This document shows positions 1-7,941 of a stretch of DNA of 64,000 nucleotides, piece after piece. Under the pieces are notes generated by a model. The model searched no databases and was not told the DNA's origin. It saw only the letters and a program-made list of their open reading frames with translations. The position numbers and the translations under genes were made by a program. This DNA comes from Anaerolineaceae bacterium (GTDB lineage: Bacteria; Chloroflexota; Anaerolineae; Anaerolineales; Anaerolineaceae): assembly GCA_002702705.1 (NCBI GenBank), contig PABH01000010.1:1-64000 (forward strand). Direction: 5' to 3'. Every line of letters begins with the position of its first letter. Within the stretch, counting starts at the first letter, position 1.

Positions 1-180
1 AAGCTTTTAGACCCATTCGGAGCATGGGTTTGGTTTTGTCCATTGGGGTTATACTTCATTGCCAATTTTAGTTTACCAACAGTATCTTTGCAAATCTGCG
101 TAATTGAGCTAAAAATAATTAAAAAAATCGTTGGAAACCTCAGCTTATGGTAAGATCAAACAAAAAAAGAGGATCCATCG
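1..180. other. Gene-free left edge of the window
   Basis: No coding region is supported here. The last bases hold a Shine-Dalgarno-like GAGGA (169-173), seven bases before the ATG at 181. A 14-bp direct repeat (TCAGCTTATGGTAA) lies at 140-153 and again at 187-200, so one copy sits just upstream of the start codon and the other inside codons 3-7 of the next gene. No convincing promoter could be assigned. Confidence 0.6.
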
Positions 181-804
181 ATGAAATCAGCTTATGGTAA
201 ATTATGGGATGCGATCAAAGCGGGATATTTTGAACTCGGATCGCTGGTAATATTAAATCTTTATTGGTTAGTTTTTTCATTAACCCTTGTATTGTTACCC
301 GCTGCAACATCAGCGTTATATTACGCAGTTCGGGAAATGATTGCAGGAGAGGTGGATTACTCGCATAAATTATTTTTTAAGGGTTTAAAAATTTACCTTC
401 TTAAAGGCTGGCGCTGGTTTTTACCCAACTTGCTGCTGATCAGTCTTTTTCTCACCAATATCCTCTTGTTTTGGGTGGAAAATGATACCATCACCGTATT
501 GGTAAAAGCTGGCAACCTGGCCTTTTTACTGCTTTGGTTGTGGTTTCAAACATTTTTACTGCCCCTGATGATGGAACAACAAGAACAAAATGTTCGCCTG
601 GCCCTAAGAAATGCACTGGTTGTCTTTTTAAAAAAACCGGGCATTTACGGGGTTACCAGCTTTTTTACAGCGCTATTTATGGTCATCAGTTTCATTCTCA
701 TGATGCCCTGGATCGTAATTACCATTAGTTTCATTGCTTTTATCCAGGTATCTATGCTGCGAACAGCCCTGGCAGAAATGAAAGAGCAAGAGAATCAAGC
801 CTAA
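181..804 (+). CDS. YesL-like (DUF624) integral membrane protein
   Basis: A 207-residue polytopic membrane protein of the YesL/DUF624 type. Hydrophobic segments lie near residues 20-48, 78-100, 103-130 and 153-190. The pattern LNLYWLVFSL followed by LPAATSALYYAVR is the usual N-terminal signature of the family. Family members often sit beside carbohydrate transport genes and have no established biochemical role; no such neighbour is present here. The ATG at 181 has GAGGA seven bases upstream. The gene converges on the msrP-like gene, and the two stop codons overlap (801-804), so there is no room for a separate terminator. Confidence 0.75.
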   Translation: MKSAYGKLWDAIKAGYFELGSLVILNLYWLVFSLTLVLLPAATSALYYAVREMIAGEVDYSHKLFFKGLKIYLLKGWRWFLPNLLLISLFLTNILLFWVENDTITVLVKAGNLAFLLLWLWFQTFLLPLMMEQQEQNVRLALRNALVVFLKKPGIYGVTSFFTALFMVISFILMMPWIVITISFIAFIQVSMLRTALAEMKEQENQA

Positions 805-1733
805 TAATTTATTCTCAAATCCATTCCTTCATAGAGGTAACCGACTTCGTCCTCATATCCATTAAACATAAGTGTTGGGCGGCGTTTTAATTCCCCGATC
901 CGGCGTTCGCTGTCCTGCATCCAGCGCGGATGCGGCACGTTGGGATTAACATTGGAATAAAAACCATATTCATTTGGTGCAGATGTGTTCCAGAATGTGT
1001 CCGGCTGTTGGGCTACCAGTTCGATTTTTTTAATCGATTTTGCACTCTTAAAGCCATATTTCCACGGTACCACCATTCGGATCGGTGCCCCATTTTGGCC
1101 TGGCATTGGTTTTCCATACAAACCGGTTGCCAGTGTTGCCAAGTCATTCTGGGCTTCGTCTAATCTTAATCCTTCCTGGTACGGCCAGGGAAAGGTAGGT
1201 TTGGAAACATTTGGCATTTGTTTTTCATCCATATCGGATTCAAACCGGACATACTGGGCATCTGCGGTGGGTCCTACCACATCCAATAATTTTGACAGAG
1301 AGAAACCTACCCATGGAATTACCATAGACCAACCTTCCACACACCGCAGACGGTAAATCCGTTCTTCCTGCTCAAAATTATCCAAAATATCCTGCATCGT
1401 AAACGTAGTGGGGTTTTTCACCAACCCGGATACTTCAATTTGCCAGTTATCCGTATTGTAATCGCTGGCTAACTCTGCCACTTTCTCCTTAAATAAGGAG
1501 AATTCATAAAAATTGTTATAGGTAGTGATTGATTCGTAAGGGGTTAATTCCTCCCCATCCGGGCCAATGGCCTGCGTGGTAATCACAGCTTCTTCTTCGG
1601 GCGTGGGTGTCACACCGGGTGCACAGGCTGCCAAAACTGCACCTGCGCCAACCAGGGCAGCACTTCGTAAAAATTGTCTGCGATTTATGTAAAACCATTC
1701 CGGTGTAATTTCATCTTTTTTTAGCGGTATCAT
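801..1733 (-). CDS. msrP: MsrP (YedY) molybdoenzyme, periplasmic-type methionine sulfoxide reductase catalytic subunit
   Basis: A 310-residue sulfite-oxidase-fold molybdoenzyme. In Proteobacteria MsrP reduces methionine sulfoxide in exported proteins. The N-terminus has a twin-arginine signal (RRQFLR, 18-23) that runs into a lipobox ending at Cys37, which suggests a Tat-exported lipoprotein. The core RCVEGWSMVIPW has the molybdenum-ligand cysteine at about residue 131, and NGAPIRMVVPWKYGFK and the C-terminal ending (GMDLRINY) closely follow the Escherichia coli protein. GGAGG precedes the ATG. It lies 14 bases after the thioredoxin lipoprotein gene and ends the leftward operon RR-HK-thioredoxin-msrP. 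No gene for the heme membrane partner MsrQ is nearby, so the electron donor is unclear; the linked thioredoxins are candidates (inference). Confidence 0.92.
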   Translation of the reverse strand: MIPLKKDEITPEWFYINRRQFLRSAALVGAGAVLAACAPGVTPTPEEEAVITTQAIGPDGEELTPYESITTYNNFYEFSLFKEKVAELASDYNTDNWQIEVSGLVKNPTTFTMQDILDNFEQEERIYRLRCVEGWSMVIPWVGFSLSKLLDVVGPTADAQYVRFESDMDEKQMPNVSKPTFPWPYQEGLRLDEAQNDLATLATGLYGKPMPGQNGAPIRMVVPWKYGFKSAKSIKKIELVAQQPDTFWNTSAPNEYGFYSNVNPNVPHPRWMQDSERRIGELKRRPTLMFNGYEDEVGYLYEGMDLRINY

Positions 1734-1747
1734 TTTTTCCTCCGTGG

Positions 1748-2332
1748 TTAATATGATTGTTGTAATAATTCCTGAATAACTTGTTCGGTTTGATCGTAAT
1801 TACCTTCACCAATATGTTGGTAACGAATATGCCCATGTTTATCAATCAAAAACAAGGTTGGCCAATAACGGGTTTCATAGGCTCGCCAGTTTTTACCTTC
1901 ATTATCCTGAGTAACCGCGTAAGGTATATCCAGATCTGCCACAGCCTGTTTTAAATTGTCCAGTTCTTTTTCATAACCAAATTCAGGGTAGTGATTTCCA
2001 ATAACCACCAACCCCTGATCTGCATAATTTTCATGCCAATTCTTTATAAAAGGTATCACATTTTTACAATTGATACAGCCAAATGTCCACATTTCGATCA
2101 AAACAACTTTTCCGCGTAAATCGGACAGGCGTAAGACCTGGTCCGTGTTCAACCACACATCGGTGGATAATTCCGGTGCCTCTCCAAAATTCTGTAAGTG
2201 AGAAAGGTCTGCTTCAACCGGAACATCTGCAGGTGGAATCAGTTCGGGTTGTGTATTAAAATTTCCAGCAGATTCTAGCGCGGTACAACCCACCAACAAA
2301 AGACAGATAGTTAACCATAAAAATTGTTTCAT
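1748..2332 (-). CDS. TlpA-like thioredoxin-fold lipoprotein
   Basis: A 194-residue secreted thioredoxin-fold protein. A signal peptide ends in the lipobox LLVGC (Cys16), and the redox-active motif is CINC at residues 86-89 within VVLIEMWTFGCINC. VITQD-type strands and the FLIDKHGHIRYQHIGEG tail match the AhpC/TSA-Redoxin (TlpA/ResA) family, which passes reducing equivalents to exported proteins. The start is set at 2332 because AAGGAG lies eleven bases upstream; an in-frame start seven codons earlier would place charged residues ahead of the signal peptide. The gene lies between the histidine kinase and msrP on the same strand, so a role in reducing or maturing MsrP or other envelope proteins is plausible but not shown. 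Confidence 0.88.
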   Translation of the reverse strand: MKQFLWLTICLLLVGCTALESAGNFNTQPELIPPADVPVEADLSHLQNFGEAPELSTDVWLNTDQVLRLSDLRGKVVLIEMWTFGCINCKNVIPFIKNWHENYADQGLVVIGNHYPEFGYEKELDNLKQAVADLDIPYAVTQDNEGKNWRAYETRYWPTLFLIDKHGHIRYQHIGEGNYDQTEQVIQELLQQSY

Positions 2333-2407
2333 CGGATTCTTTCTCCTTATCAATTCAAGTATAAAAAAGAATCCTTACGAAAAGATTACGCAGTCCTTGT
2401 CGAATAA

Positions 2408-3661
2408 TTAACAACGCTCACATGGTAAATAAAACAAAAAACAAGCCCCTTCTCCCGGCGCACTTTTAACACTGATCTGGCCGCCATGCGCCTCCACAAT
2501 CCCTTTTGTTATGGCTAAACCAAGCCCAGCACCGCCAGTTTTCCGACTGCGTGATTTTTCCCCCCGGTAAAAACGGTCAAATAAGTGGGGCAAGTCCGCT
2601 GTCTGGATACCCTCACCGGTATCACAAACCGACACCAACACCCGATCATCCTCACGAGCCGCACGTACTGTCACAGAACCACCTGGTGGGGTATGGCGCA
2701 AAGCATTTGCAACCAGGTTATTTAACACCCGTCCGATGCGCTGAATATCCATATCGACGGGATCACAATCCGGATCAGCATAACCTTGCAAATCAATCTG
2801 ATTGGTTTGGGCGGTGTGCCGAAAACTTTCCAGGGTATCCGATATTAAATCTGATACGGAACCCCACTCTCGATCTAAGGGCAAGCCGCCTGCATCCAGT
2901 TGTGCCATTTGGAAAAGATCATCAATCAGAGCGGATAAATTCTTTACATCCCGCTGTGCTGTTTTAAAATAACGTTGAATCGTTTCAGGGTCGTCCGCCA
3001 CACCATCCGCCAGCGCTTCCAGAATGGCCCGCACCGAAGTTAAAGGAGTTTGCAAGTCGTGGCTGACCCAGGCAATCAAGTCGGAACGCTGCTGTTCCAA
3101 TTCCGCTTGTTTTTCAGCTGCCAGGCGCAGTTGAGCTGACATTTGATTAAATGTGTATGCCAGGGAAGCCAATTCATCTTTTCCTTCCACCGCCACTTTT
3201 ACCGAAAGGTCACCGGTCGCGATCTGGTCGGCAGCTTTCTCCAAACGCTGTAATCGGCTGGTAATGGAACCGGATAAAAAATAACCCAATGCCATTGCAA
3301 TACCACCCGCAAAAATCAACAGCACTGTGGCTAATAACAAATCATGCTGACTGGCAAACATCAAACGGGCTGTTAACCATACATTTAAAAAGGTTAACAG
3401 GCTGGATAAAGCAGACCCACCCAGCAAAGCCCAACGGATTGAGGTAACGTGATTAGCCCAACCCGTGCGGTAAAAAAAATAACCGCTGGCAATTGAAACA
3501 ACGGCTGTGATACTTAAAAACAGTCCCATCTGTTGAAAATCAGCAGCCGGGGGGCTCATTAATAGATTAAACAGAGCCAGCGTAATAAAGGTTACAACCA
3601 ACACACCCACAATAAACCGCAGCGATTGTGCGGATTGGGTATGGGAATTTTTTCTAATCAT
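2408..3661 (-). CDS. Membrane sensor histidine kinase (HAMP, HisKA, HATPase)
   Basis: A 417-residue sensor kinase with four hydrophobic segments in the first 130 residues and almost no extracytoplasmic loop, followed by a HAMP segment (about 130-185). HisKA carries the phosphoaccepting His201 (WVSHDLQTPLTS). HATPase_c has the N box NNLVANALRHTPPGG, the G1 box DTGEGI and the G2 box GAGLGLAI. The short loops suggest that it senses the membrane or intramembrane redox state rather than a soluble ligand (inference). GAGGTG precedes the ATG, and the gene begins eight bases after the response regulator gene, its evident partner. The arrangement resembles the HprSR-msrPQ linkage of enterobacteria. 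Confidence 0.93.
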   Translation of the reverse strand: MIRKNSHTQSAQSLRFIVGVLVVTFITLALFNLLMSPPAADFQQMGLFLSITAVVSIASGYFFYRTGWANHVTSIRWALLGGSALSSLLTFLNVWLTARLMFASQHDLLLATVLLIFAGGIAMALGYFLSGSITSRLQRLEKAADQIATGDLSVKVAVEGKDELASLAYTFNQMSAQLRLAAEKQAELEQQRSDLIAWVSHDLQTPLTSVRAILEALADGVADDPETIQRYFKTAQRDVKNLSALIDDLFQMAQLDAGGLPLDREWGSVSDLISDTLESFRHTAQTNQIDLQGYADPDCDPVDMDIQRIGRVLNNLVANALRHTPPGGSVTVRAAREDDRVLVSVCDTGEGIQTADLPHLFDRFYRGEKSRSRKTGGAGLGLAITKGIVEAHGGQISVKSAPGEGACFLFYLPCERC

Positions 3662-3669
3662 ATAACACC

Positions 3670-4359
3670 TCAGGGTTCAAATTTATACCCCACTCCCCAT
3701 ACCGTTAATAAATGACGGGGATTCGAGGGATCAGGTTCAATTTTTTCTCTTAACCGGCGGATATGAACGGTAACCGTGCCGGGATCAATATAATCCGAAA
3801 TGCCCCAAATTCTTTCCAGCAGTTGGTCACGGGAAAAAACCTGACGGGGGTGATTGGCCAGATGCCATAATAGTTCATATTCTTTTGAGGTCAAACTGAT
3901 CTCTTTATCCTGTAAATGCACCAACCGGGTTTGGGGATCAATCCGCAAATCATCAAAATCAAGGGTCTGTTCTTTCTGTGATTCTTCCCCGCGATGGGTA
4001 CGGCGGAACACTGCACGCACTCTGCTGACCAATTCCTGCGGGCTGAACGGTTTGACAACATAATCATCTGCACCCATTTCCAAACCGGCAATCCGGTCTG
4101 CTTCGCTGCGGCGTGCGGTTAACATAATGATCGGCACATCACTGCGGTCTCGCAGCCAACGGGTAATCTCATATCCATCTACATTCGGCACCATCAGGTC
4201 CAGGATAAGTAAATCCGGTAATTGTTGTTTTAACTGTTCCAATGCGGTGCCGCCATCATCAAAAGCCATTACCTGATAACCGGCCCGTTTCAGATAAAGC
4301 GAGACGACCTCCGCAATGCTGGGTTCATCTTCCACAAGCATAATTTTTTGTGTGTTCAT
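3670..4359 (-). CDS. OmpR/PhoB-family response regulator
   Basis: A 229-residue response regulator. The receiver domain has the acidic pair E10/D11, phosphoacceptor D54 (LLILDLMVP), T81 and K103 (VVKPF), all canonical. The C-terminal winged helix contains LTSKEYELLWHLANHP and the ending VHIRRLREKIEPDP, then TVWGVGYKF. The ATG at 4359 is preferred, with GGCGG eight bases upstream; a TTG five codons earlier is possible. It heads a leftward operon with the kinase, the thioredoxin lipoprotein and msrP, and faces the methionine-rich lipoprotein gene across about 230 bases that contain phased half-sites typical of this regulator family. Autoregulation and control of both operons are likely (inference). 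Confidence 0.93.
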   Translation of the reverse strand: MNTQKIMLVEDEPSIAEVVSLYLKRAGYQVMAFDDGGTALEQLKQQLPDLLILDLMVPNVDGYEITRWLRDRSDVPIIMLTARRSEADRIAGLEMGADDYVVKPFSPQELVSRVRAVFRRTHRGEESQKEQTLDFDDLRIDPQTRLVHLQDKEISLTSKEYELLWHLANHPRQVFSRDQLLERIWGISDYIDPGTVTVHIRRLREKIEPDPSNPRHLLTVWGVGYKFEP

Positions 4360-4445
4360 AGGGTTTTCCGCCAATCTGGTAAAAAAATATAATGCTTCCG
4401 ACTCTTAATACGAGCATCTACTGATTAAACTATACCCAAGAGTGC

Positions 4446-4536
4446 TTACATGACCAAAACAAAAAGATTACACATTTCTTACAAAAAGGGTGAGTTTCTT
4501 TCACAAACCTGTAAGATTTTCGCAAACAGTTTGTAA
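4446..4536. promoter_or_regulatory. Candidate operator array: 11-bp-phased TTACA / TGTAA half-sites
   Basis: TTACA occurs at 4446, 4468 and 4479, with a weaker AAACA at 4457, so four half-sites start exactly 11 bases apart. Its reverse complement TGTAA occurs at 4510 and 4532, with a weaker CGCAA at 4521, again 11 bases apart. OmpR/PhoB-type regulators bind direct repeats with one-helical-turn phasing. The array lies between the response regulator gene and the divergent methionine-rich lipoprotein gene. The binding protein is inferred to be the adjacent regulator. Confidence 0.6.
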
Positions 4537-4591
4537 GCCCTTTATGTGATCATTGAATTACAAACCCAATTTCAGAAAGGATATGATCAAA

Positions 4592-5380
4592 ATGAAAATT
4601 CAAAAAGGATTACCCTTTGTATTAATCATCCTCGCCCTTGTTTTGGCAGCCTGTGCGCCAGCAGCACTTCCGGTTACCGGAGAGAAAAACGCAGCAATGC
4701 AGGAAGAAACAGCCATGAAAGATGATGCCATGGCCGATGAATCAATGGCCGAAGACACCATGAACAAAGATGATGCCATGGCAGAAGAATCGATGGCCGA
4801 GGACACGATGATGGAAGAAGATTCTCATGGGGAAAGCATGGACGAGGACAAAAAAGATGACACCATGATGGACGAGGACACTATGTCCGAGGGCACTTCA
4901 GACGATTCGATGGATTCAATGATGGAATCCCCGGCATGGTTCTCACATGAGTTTTTAAATGTGAACACCGGTGAAACCTTCACCATTTCCGATCTAAAGG
5001 GCAAAGTTGTGCTGGTTGAAACCATGGCAACCTGGTGTTCCAATTGTTTACGCCAGCAAAAAGAAGTCAAAGCCCTGCATGATCTGATTGGTGAACGGGA
5101 TGATTTTGTCAGCTTTGGCCTGGATATCGACCTGAATGAAAACGCAGAAGCTTTAAAAAACTACGTGGACCAGCAAGGATTTGACTGGACCTATGCCATT
5201 ACCAGTGACACGGTAGCCCGTGAAATTGGCAATTTATACGGCAGCCAATTTTTGAACCCGCCTTCAACCCCAATGTTAATTATCGATCAAAAAGGTGAAG
5301 TACACCTCTTACCCTTTGGTATCAAATCGGCCGCCGATCTTCAGGAAGCCCTACAGCCTTTCTTAGACGGCTCTATGTAA
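4592..5380 (+). CDS. Methionine/acid-rich lipoprotein fused to a thioredoxin-like domain
   Basis: A 262-residue lipoprotein. The signal peptide ends at lipobox LAAC (Cys21). Residues 36-111 form a low-complexity segment with 16 Met in 76 residues, mostly spaced five or six apart and set among Asp, Glu, Ser and Thr. A TlpA/Redoxin-type thioredoxin domain follows, with motif WCSNC (149-152) and STPMLIIDQKG near the cis-proline. The start at 4592 has AAAGG eleven bases upstream. The gene is followed by ccdA and diverges from the two-component/msrP operon. The met-rich segment may be an oxidant sink repaired by MsrP, as described for MrpX in Azospira, or may bind Cu(I); both are inference. No close named homologue was recognised. 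Confidence 0.85.
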   Translation: MKIQKGLPFVLIILALVLAACAPAALPVTGEKNAAMQEETAMKDDAMADESMAEDTMNKDDAMAEESMAEDTMMEEDSHGESMDEDKKDDTMMDEDTMSEGTSDDSMDSMMESPAWFSHEFLNVNTGETFTISDLKGKVVLVETMATWCSNCLRQQKEVKALHDLIGERDDFVSFGLDIDLNENAEALKNYVDQQGFDWTYAITSDTVAREIGNLYGSQFLNPPSTPMLIIDQKGEVHLLPFGIKSAADLQEALQPFLDGSM

Positions 5381-5406
5381 CAAACGATTAATCCAATTCA
5401 TTCATG

Positions 5407-5432
5407 CCGCCGGAAGTGTATTCTTCCGGCGG
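5407..5432 (+). other. Intercistronic GC-rich hairpin before ccdA
   Basis: A perfect 10-bp stem (CCGCCGGAAG / CTTCCGGCGG) with a 6-base loop, located between the met-rich lipoprotein gene and ccdA. No T-run follows, so it is probably not an intrinsic terminator. It could stabilise the upstream mRNA or set differential expression in the operon. Confidence 0.6.
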
Positions 5433-5450
5433 TACTTTACAGGAAAACTT

Positions 5451-6125
5451 ATGATAGAAAGCATCTTCACTTCACTCTCGCTCGGTTTATTAGCCACTAC
5501 CAATCCTTGTGTTTTGCCGCTTTACCCCGGTTTTTTGGCCTATATCAGCGGCGGCCAGGAAAGTTTGCAAAATTCACGCGGCCGGTATTTTTTGGGATTT
5601 TTTGTTCTGGCAGGTGTGTTAACCATGATGCTGGTGTTAGGCGGCATCATCGCTGCATTGGCGGTTTCCATTGGACGGGCTTTGTCGATCATCATTCCTA
5701 TTGCGGATTTGATGATTTTGACCCTCGGTATTTTTATGTTATTTAATATCAATCCCTTTAAGCAAATTCCTCAAATTAATGTCCCCTTTTTAAAACACCC
5801 CTTCGCAAACGCTTATGTATACGGCCTGTTATACGGACCGATTACCCTGCCCTGTTCCGGCCCATTGATTTTGGGCATCTTTGCCTATTCATTTACCGCC
5901 GGGGAAGTCCTCAGCAAACTGACCGTATTTTTCTGGTTCGGAATCGGCTTTGGCATCCCCCTCCTGATCCTCTCCCTGCTTTCCGGCGCCAGCCAGCGTT
6001 GGATCACCCGTCAATTTGCCAAACGCGCCCGGCTGGTCAATCTGATCGGTGGTGTGTTGTTGGTTGGCGTGGCTTTGTTTGATTTGTATGCCAACCGTGG
6101 TTTAATTTTGGCATTTTTTGGATGA
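5451..6125 (+). CDS. ccdA: CcdA-type thiol/electron transporter membrane protein
   Basis: A 224-residue membrane protein with six hydrophobic segments, of the CcdA/DsbD-beta family. These proteins pass electrons from cytoplasmic thioredoxin across the membrane to extracytoplasmic thioredoxin-fold proteins. Two conserved cysteines lie in the expected helices: TNPCVLPLYPGFLAY and LPCSGPLILG. The usual SPC is TNPC here. AGGAAA precedes the ATG. It follows the methionine-rich thioredoxin lipoprotein gene by 70 bases, so the natural acceptors are that protein and the CINC lipoprotein of the divergent operon (inference). Size and topology are normal for the family. Confidence 0.9.
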   Translation: MIESIFTSLSLGLLATTNPCVLPLYPGFLAYISGGQESLQNSRGRYFLGFFVLAGVLTMMLVLGGIIAALAVSIGRALSIIIPIADLMILTLGIFMLFNINPFKQIPQINVPFLKHPFANAYVYGLLYGPITLPCSGPLILGIFAYSFTAGEVLSKLTVFFWFGIGFGIPLLILSLLSGASQRWITRQFAKRARLVNLIGGVLLVGVALFDLYANRGLILAFFG

Positions 6126-6714
6126 GGGTGAAGAACAAACCTTGGGCTACAATCCTTGCCAGTGGTGCAACGATTGTTTGAACTTTTACGTGCTGATAAT
6201 CGAGCCTTGTTTACCATAATCCCAAGGTTGGGTATCTTCCAAAAGCCAGGGTTTCTTGTGGATCATGGTTGGAAAAGACCCTCCGAACTCGGGTTTTTGT
6301 CGAGGGCCATCTTGGCAAGGAATAAGTCGTTGAAAATCTTCCAGGGCAACGAAAAGCGAAACCAAAGCCCGAGTTCTGCTCTGTCCGCAAGGTAAAAAAG
6401 CAGAACTGTGACCTAGGTTTGCGCGTTTGCTGAAGCCATGTTTTGCTAAGAGTCATGATTGAAAAAACGCCTCCGAACTCGGGTTTTTGTCGAGGGCCAT
6501 CTTGGCAAGGAATAAATCATTGAAAATTTTCCAGGGCAACGAAAAGCGAAAACGAAGCCCGAGTTCTGCTCTGTCCGTAAGGTAAAAAAGCAGAACTGTG
6601 ACCTGGGATGCGTGTTTGCTGAAGCCGGGATTGTAGTTAACTAGGAATATATTAGGAGACGATAGATTGGTAACCCTACCGTTGGTAATGCAAGGATCAA
6701 GCCCGGGTTCTGCT
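6126..6714. other. Gene-free region rich in repeats and inverted repeats
   Basis: A 589-base gap without a credible gene. It contains the two ~175-base tandem copies described separately. Before them, a 9-bp inverted pair (AACCTTGGG 6138-6146, CCCAAGGTT 6221-6229) encloses 74 bases. Short open frames on both strands here follow the repeat and have no recognisable product. Confidence 0.6.
6262..6626. repeat. Tandem ~190-bp non-coding repeat with internal stem potential
   Basis: Copy 1 (about 6262-6437) and copy 2 (about 6452-6626) match with few substitutions at a period of 189-190 bases. A third fragment of 18 bases (6699-6716) repeats the AAGCCC[A/G]..TTCTGCTCT part and overlaps the stop codon of the next leftward gene. 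Within each copy GAACTCGGGTTT (6285-6296 in copy 1) can pair with AAGCCCGAGTTC (6365-6376), and GTTCTGCT (6373-6380) with AGCAGAAC (6399-6406); the two pairings compete for the same bases. The substitutions spare these arms. It may be a structured RNA or a small repeat family; its identity is unknown. Confidence 0.75.
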
Positions 6715-7941
6715 CTATAAAGCGGTTTGGGTCTGCCTTCGCAACTTTTGATTAATACGAATCAAGATGATTAGATTGATCACCGAGAGGGCAAACAAAA
6801 CAAACGGCCCAACCTGGCTGAGAAAAAATGGAAAATTACCCACAGACTCAGGGTCCGGTAAAACCGGGATAATGCCGGATAACAAAGCGAACAGATTCCA
6901 GGTACCGTGTATCAAGACAGCTAACACGTAATTACCCAGGGCACGCCCCCAATTTTTATCATAAAACAGGCTTGCCAATCCCCAACCAACCAAACCGGAC
7001 AAGGTGATATGTAATAAACCCGTGCCGGTGCGCCCCAAAAGCAGGGTGAACCATTCTAAGTCGGTTGGGACTCCGATGGATCCGGCGGTTTCTAATAAGG
7101 CAAAACAGGCACCGGCAATCAGGCCGCCCACAAAACCCTGGGAAGGTGTTAGTTTTTTGCCAGCCAGGAACCACAAAGCCATGGGCTTAAATAATTCTTC
7201 CATCAAAGGAATAAAGAGCGAAATCACCAATAAAGCACTGTTCAGAACCCAGGGATTTTGAAGAAAATCAAACACCATGGTTTCTATTTCAACCGGGTCA
7301 ATCAGCCCTTCTGTCAATTGTTCCTGCAAAATCATTAGCTGGTTCAGTAATTCCGGATTACTGCTGACCCACAATCCAACAAAGACCAGGATCGCCACAA
7401 CAAATACCAACTCCAAAAAGATAATAAACGGCATGGTGATGGAAAAATTAAAAGTGATATTTCCCCAGGTACGGAAAGGACTGCCGGTTGATAATTTTTG
7501 AGAGCCAATCCAAACAAACAACAAAATCGGGATTAAGACCAGTAAAAAGATAAAGGGAGAACTAACCAGGCCAAACCAAGAAACCTGGCTGCTGATAATA
7601 GCTAAAATAATAGAAAGAAAAAATAAAATGGCTGCAATAATAAAAAAGGGTGTTTTCCACGTTTTTGGAAATTTTGGTACAGGTTTGTGCATAAAGCGAA
7701 AAACAGCAATCAGCAGGCTATACGCAAAAACCAGTATCAATAAGATCGTAATCCAAAAATAAATCAGGATTGGTGCATTTTGGGCTGCCAAATCCAAACC
7801 GCCAAAAAAACCCATCAACCCGCTGATCAGAAGGAAGAGTGCGGTCGGTAAAGCGGATAATAAACCCAGGCCGCTTAACACAGCCTGGGTAATTGTATAC
7901 ACTTTGGTTCTCGTGGATAAATCAGATTTTGTTTCGATCAT
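6715..7941 (-). CDS. PrsW-like intramembrane metalloprotease family protein
   Basis: A 408-residue polytopic membrane protein with about nine hydrophobic segments. The C-terminal half has the PrsW/CPBP-type signature: the paired glutamates in PLMEELFKPMALW, then ACFALLETAG, and histidine motifs LLHITLSGLVGW and LIHGTWNLFALL. PrsW proteases cleave membrane-bound anti-sigma factors; no sigma/anti-sigma pair is adjacent, so the substrate is unknown. The start codon overlaps the stop of the DsbA-cyclophilin gene (ATGA, 7938-7941), indicating translational coupling. The final codons overlap a repeat fragment at 6699-6716. Confidence 0.82.
   Translation of the reverse strand: MIETKSDLSTRTKVYTITQAVLSGLGLLSALPTALFLLISGLMGFFGGLDLAAQNAPILIYFWITILLILVFAYSLLIAVFRFMHKPVPKFPKTWKTPFFIIAAILFFLSIILAIISSQVSWFGLVSSPFIFLLVLIPILLFVWIGSQKLSTGSPFRTWGNITFNFSITMPFIIFLELVFVVAILVFVGLWVSSNPELLNQLMILQEQLTEGLIDPVEIETMVFDFLQNPWVLNSALLVISLFIPLMEELFKPMALWFLAGKKLTPSQGFVGGLIAGACFALLETAGSIGVPTDLEWFTLLLGRTGTGLLHITLSGLVGWGLASLFYDKNWGRALGNYVLAVLIHGTWNLFALLSGIIPVLPDPESVGNFPFFLSQVGPFVLFALSVINLIILIRINQKLRRQTQTAL

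Noticed and set aside
4600-5070. Antisense frames over the Met-rich lipoprotein gene
   Set aside because: Their Ser/Ala/Met repeats are the shadow of the low-complexity coding segment.
6126-6714. Insertion-sequence remnant
   Set aside because: No transposase fragment, terminal inverted repeats or target duplication was seen; only the tandem non-coding units.
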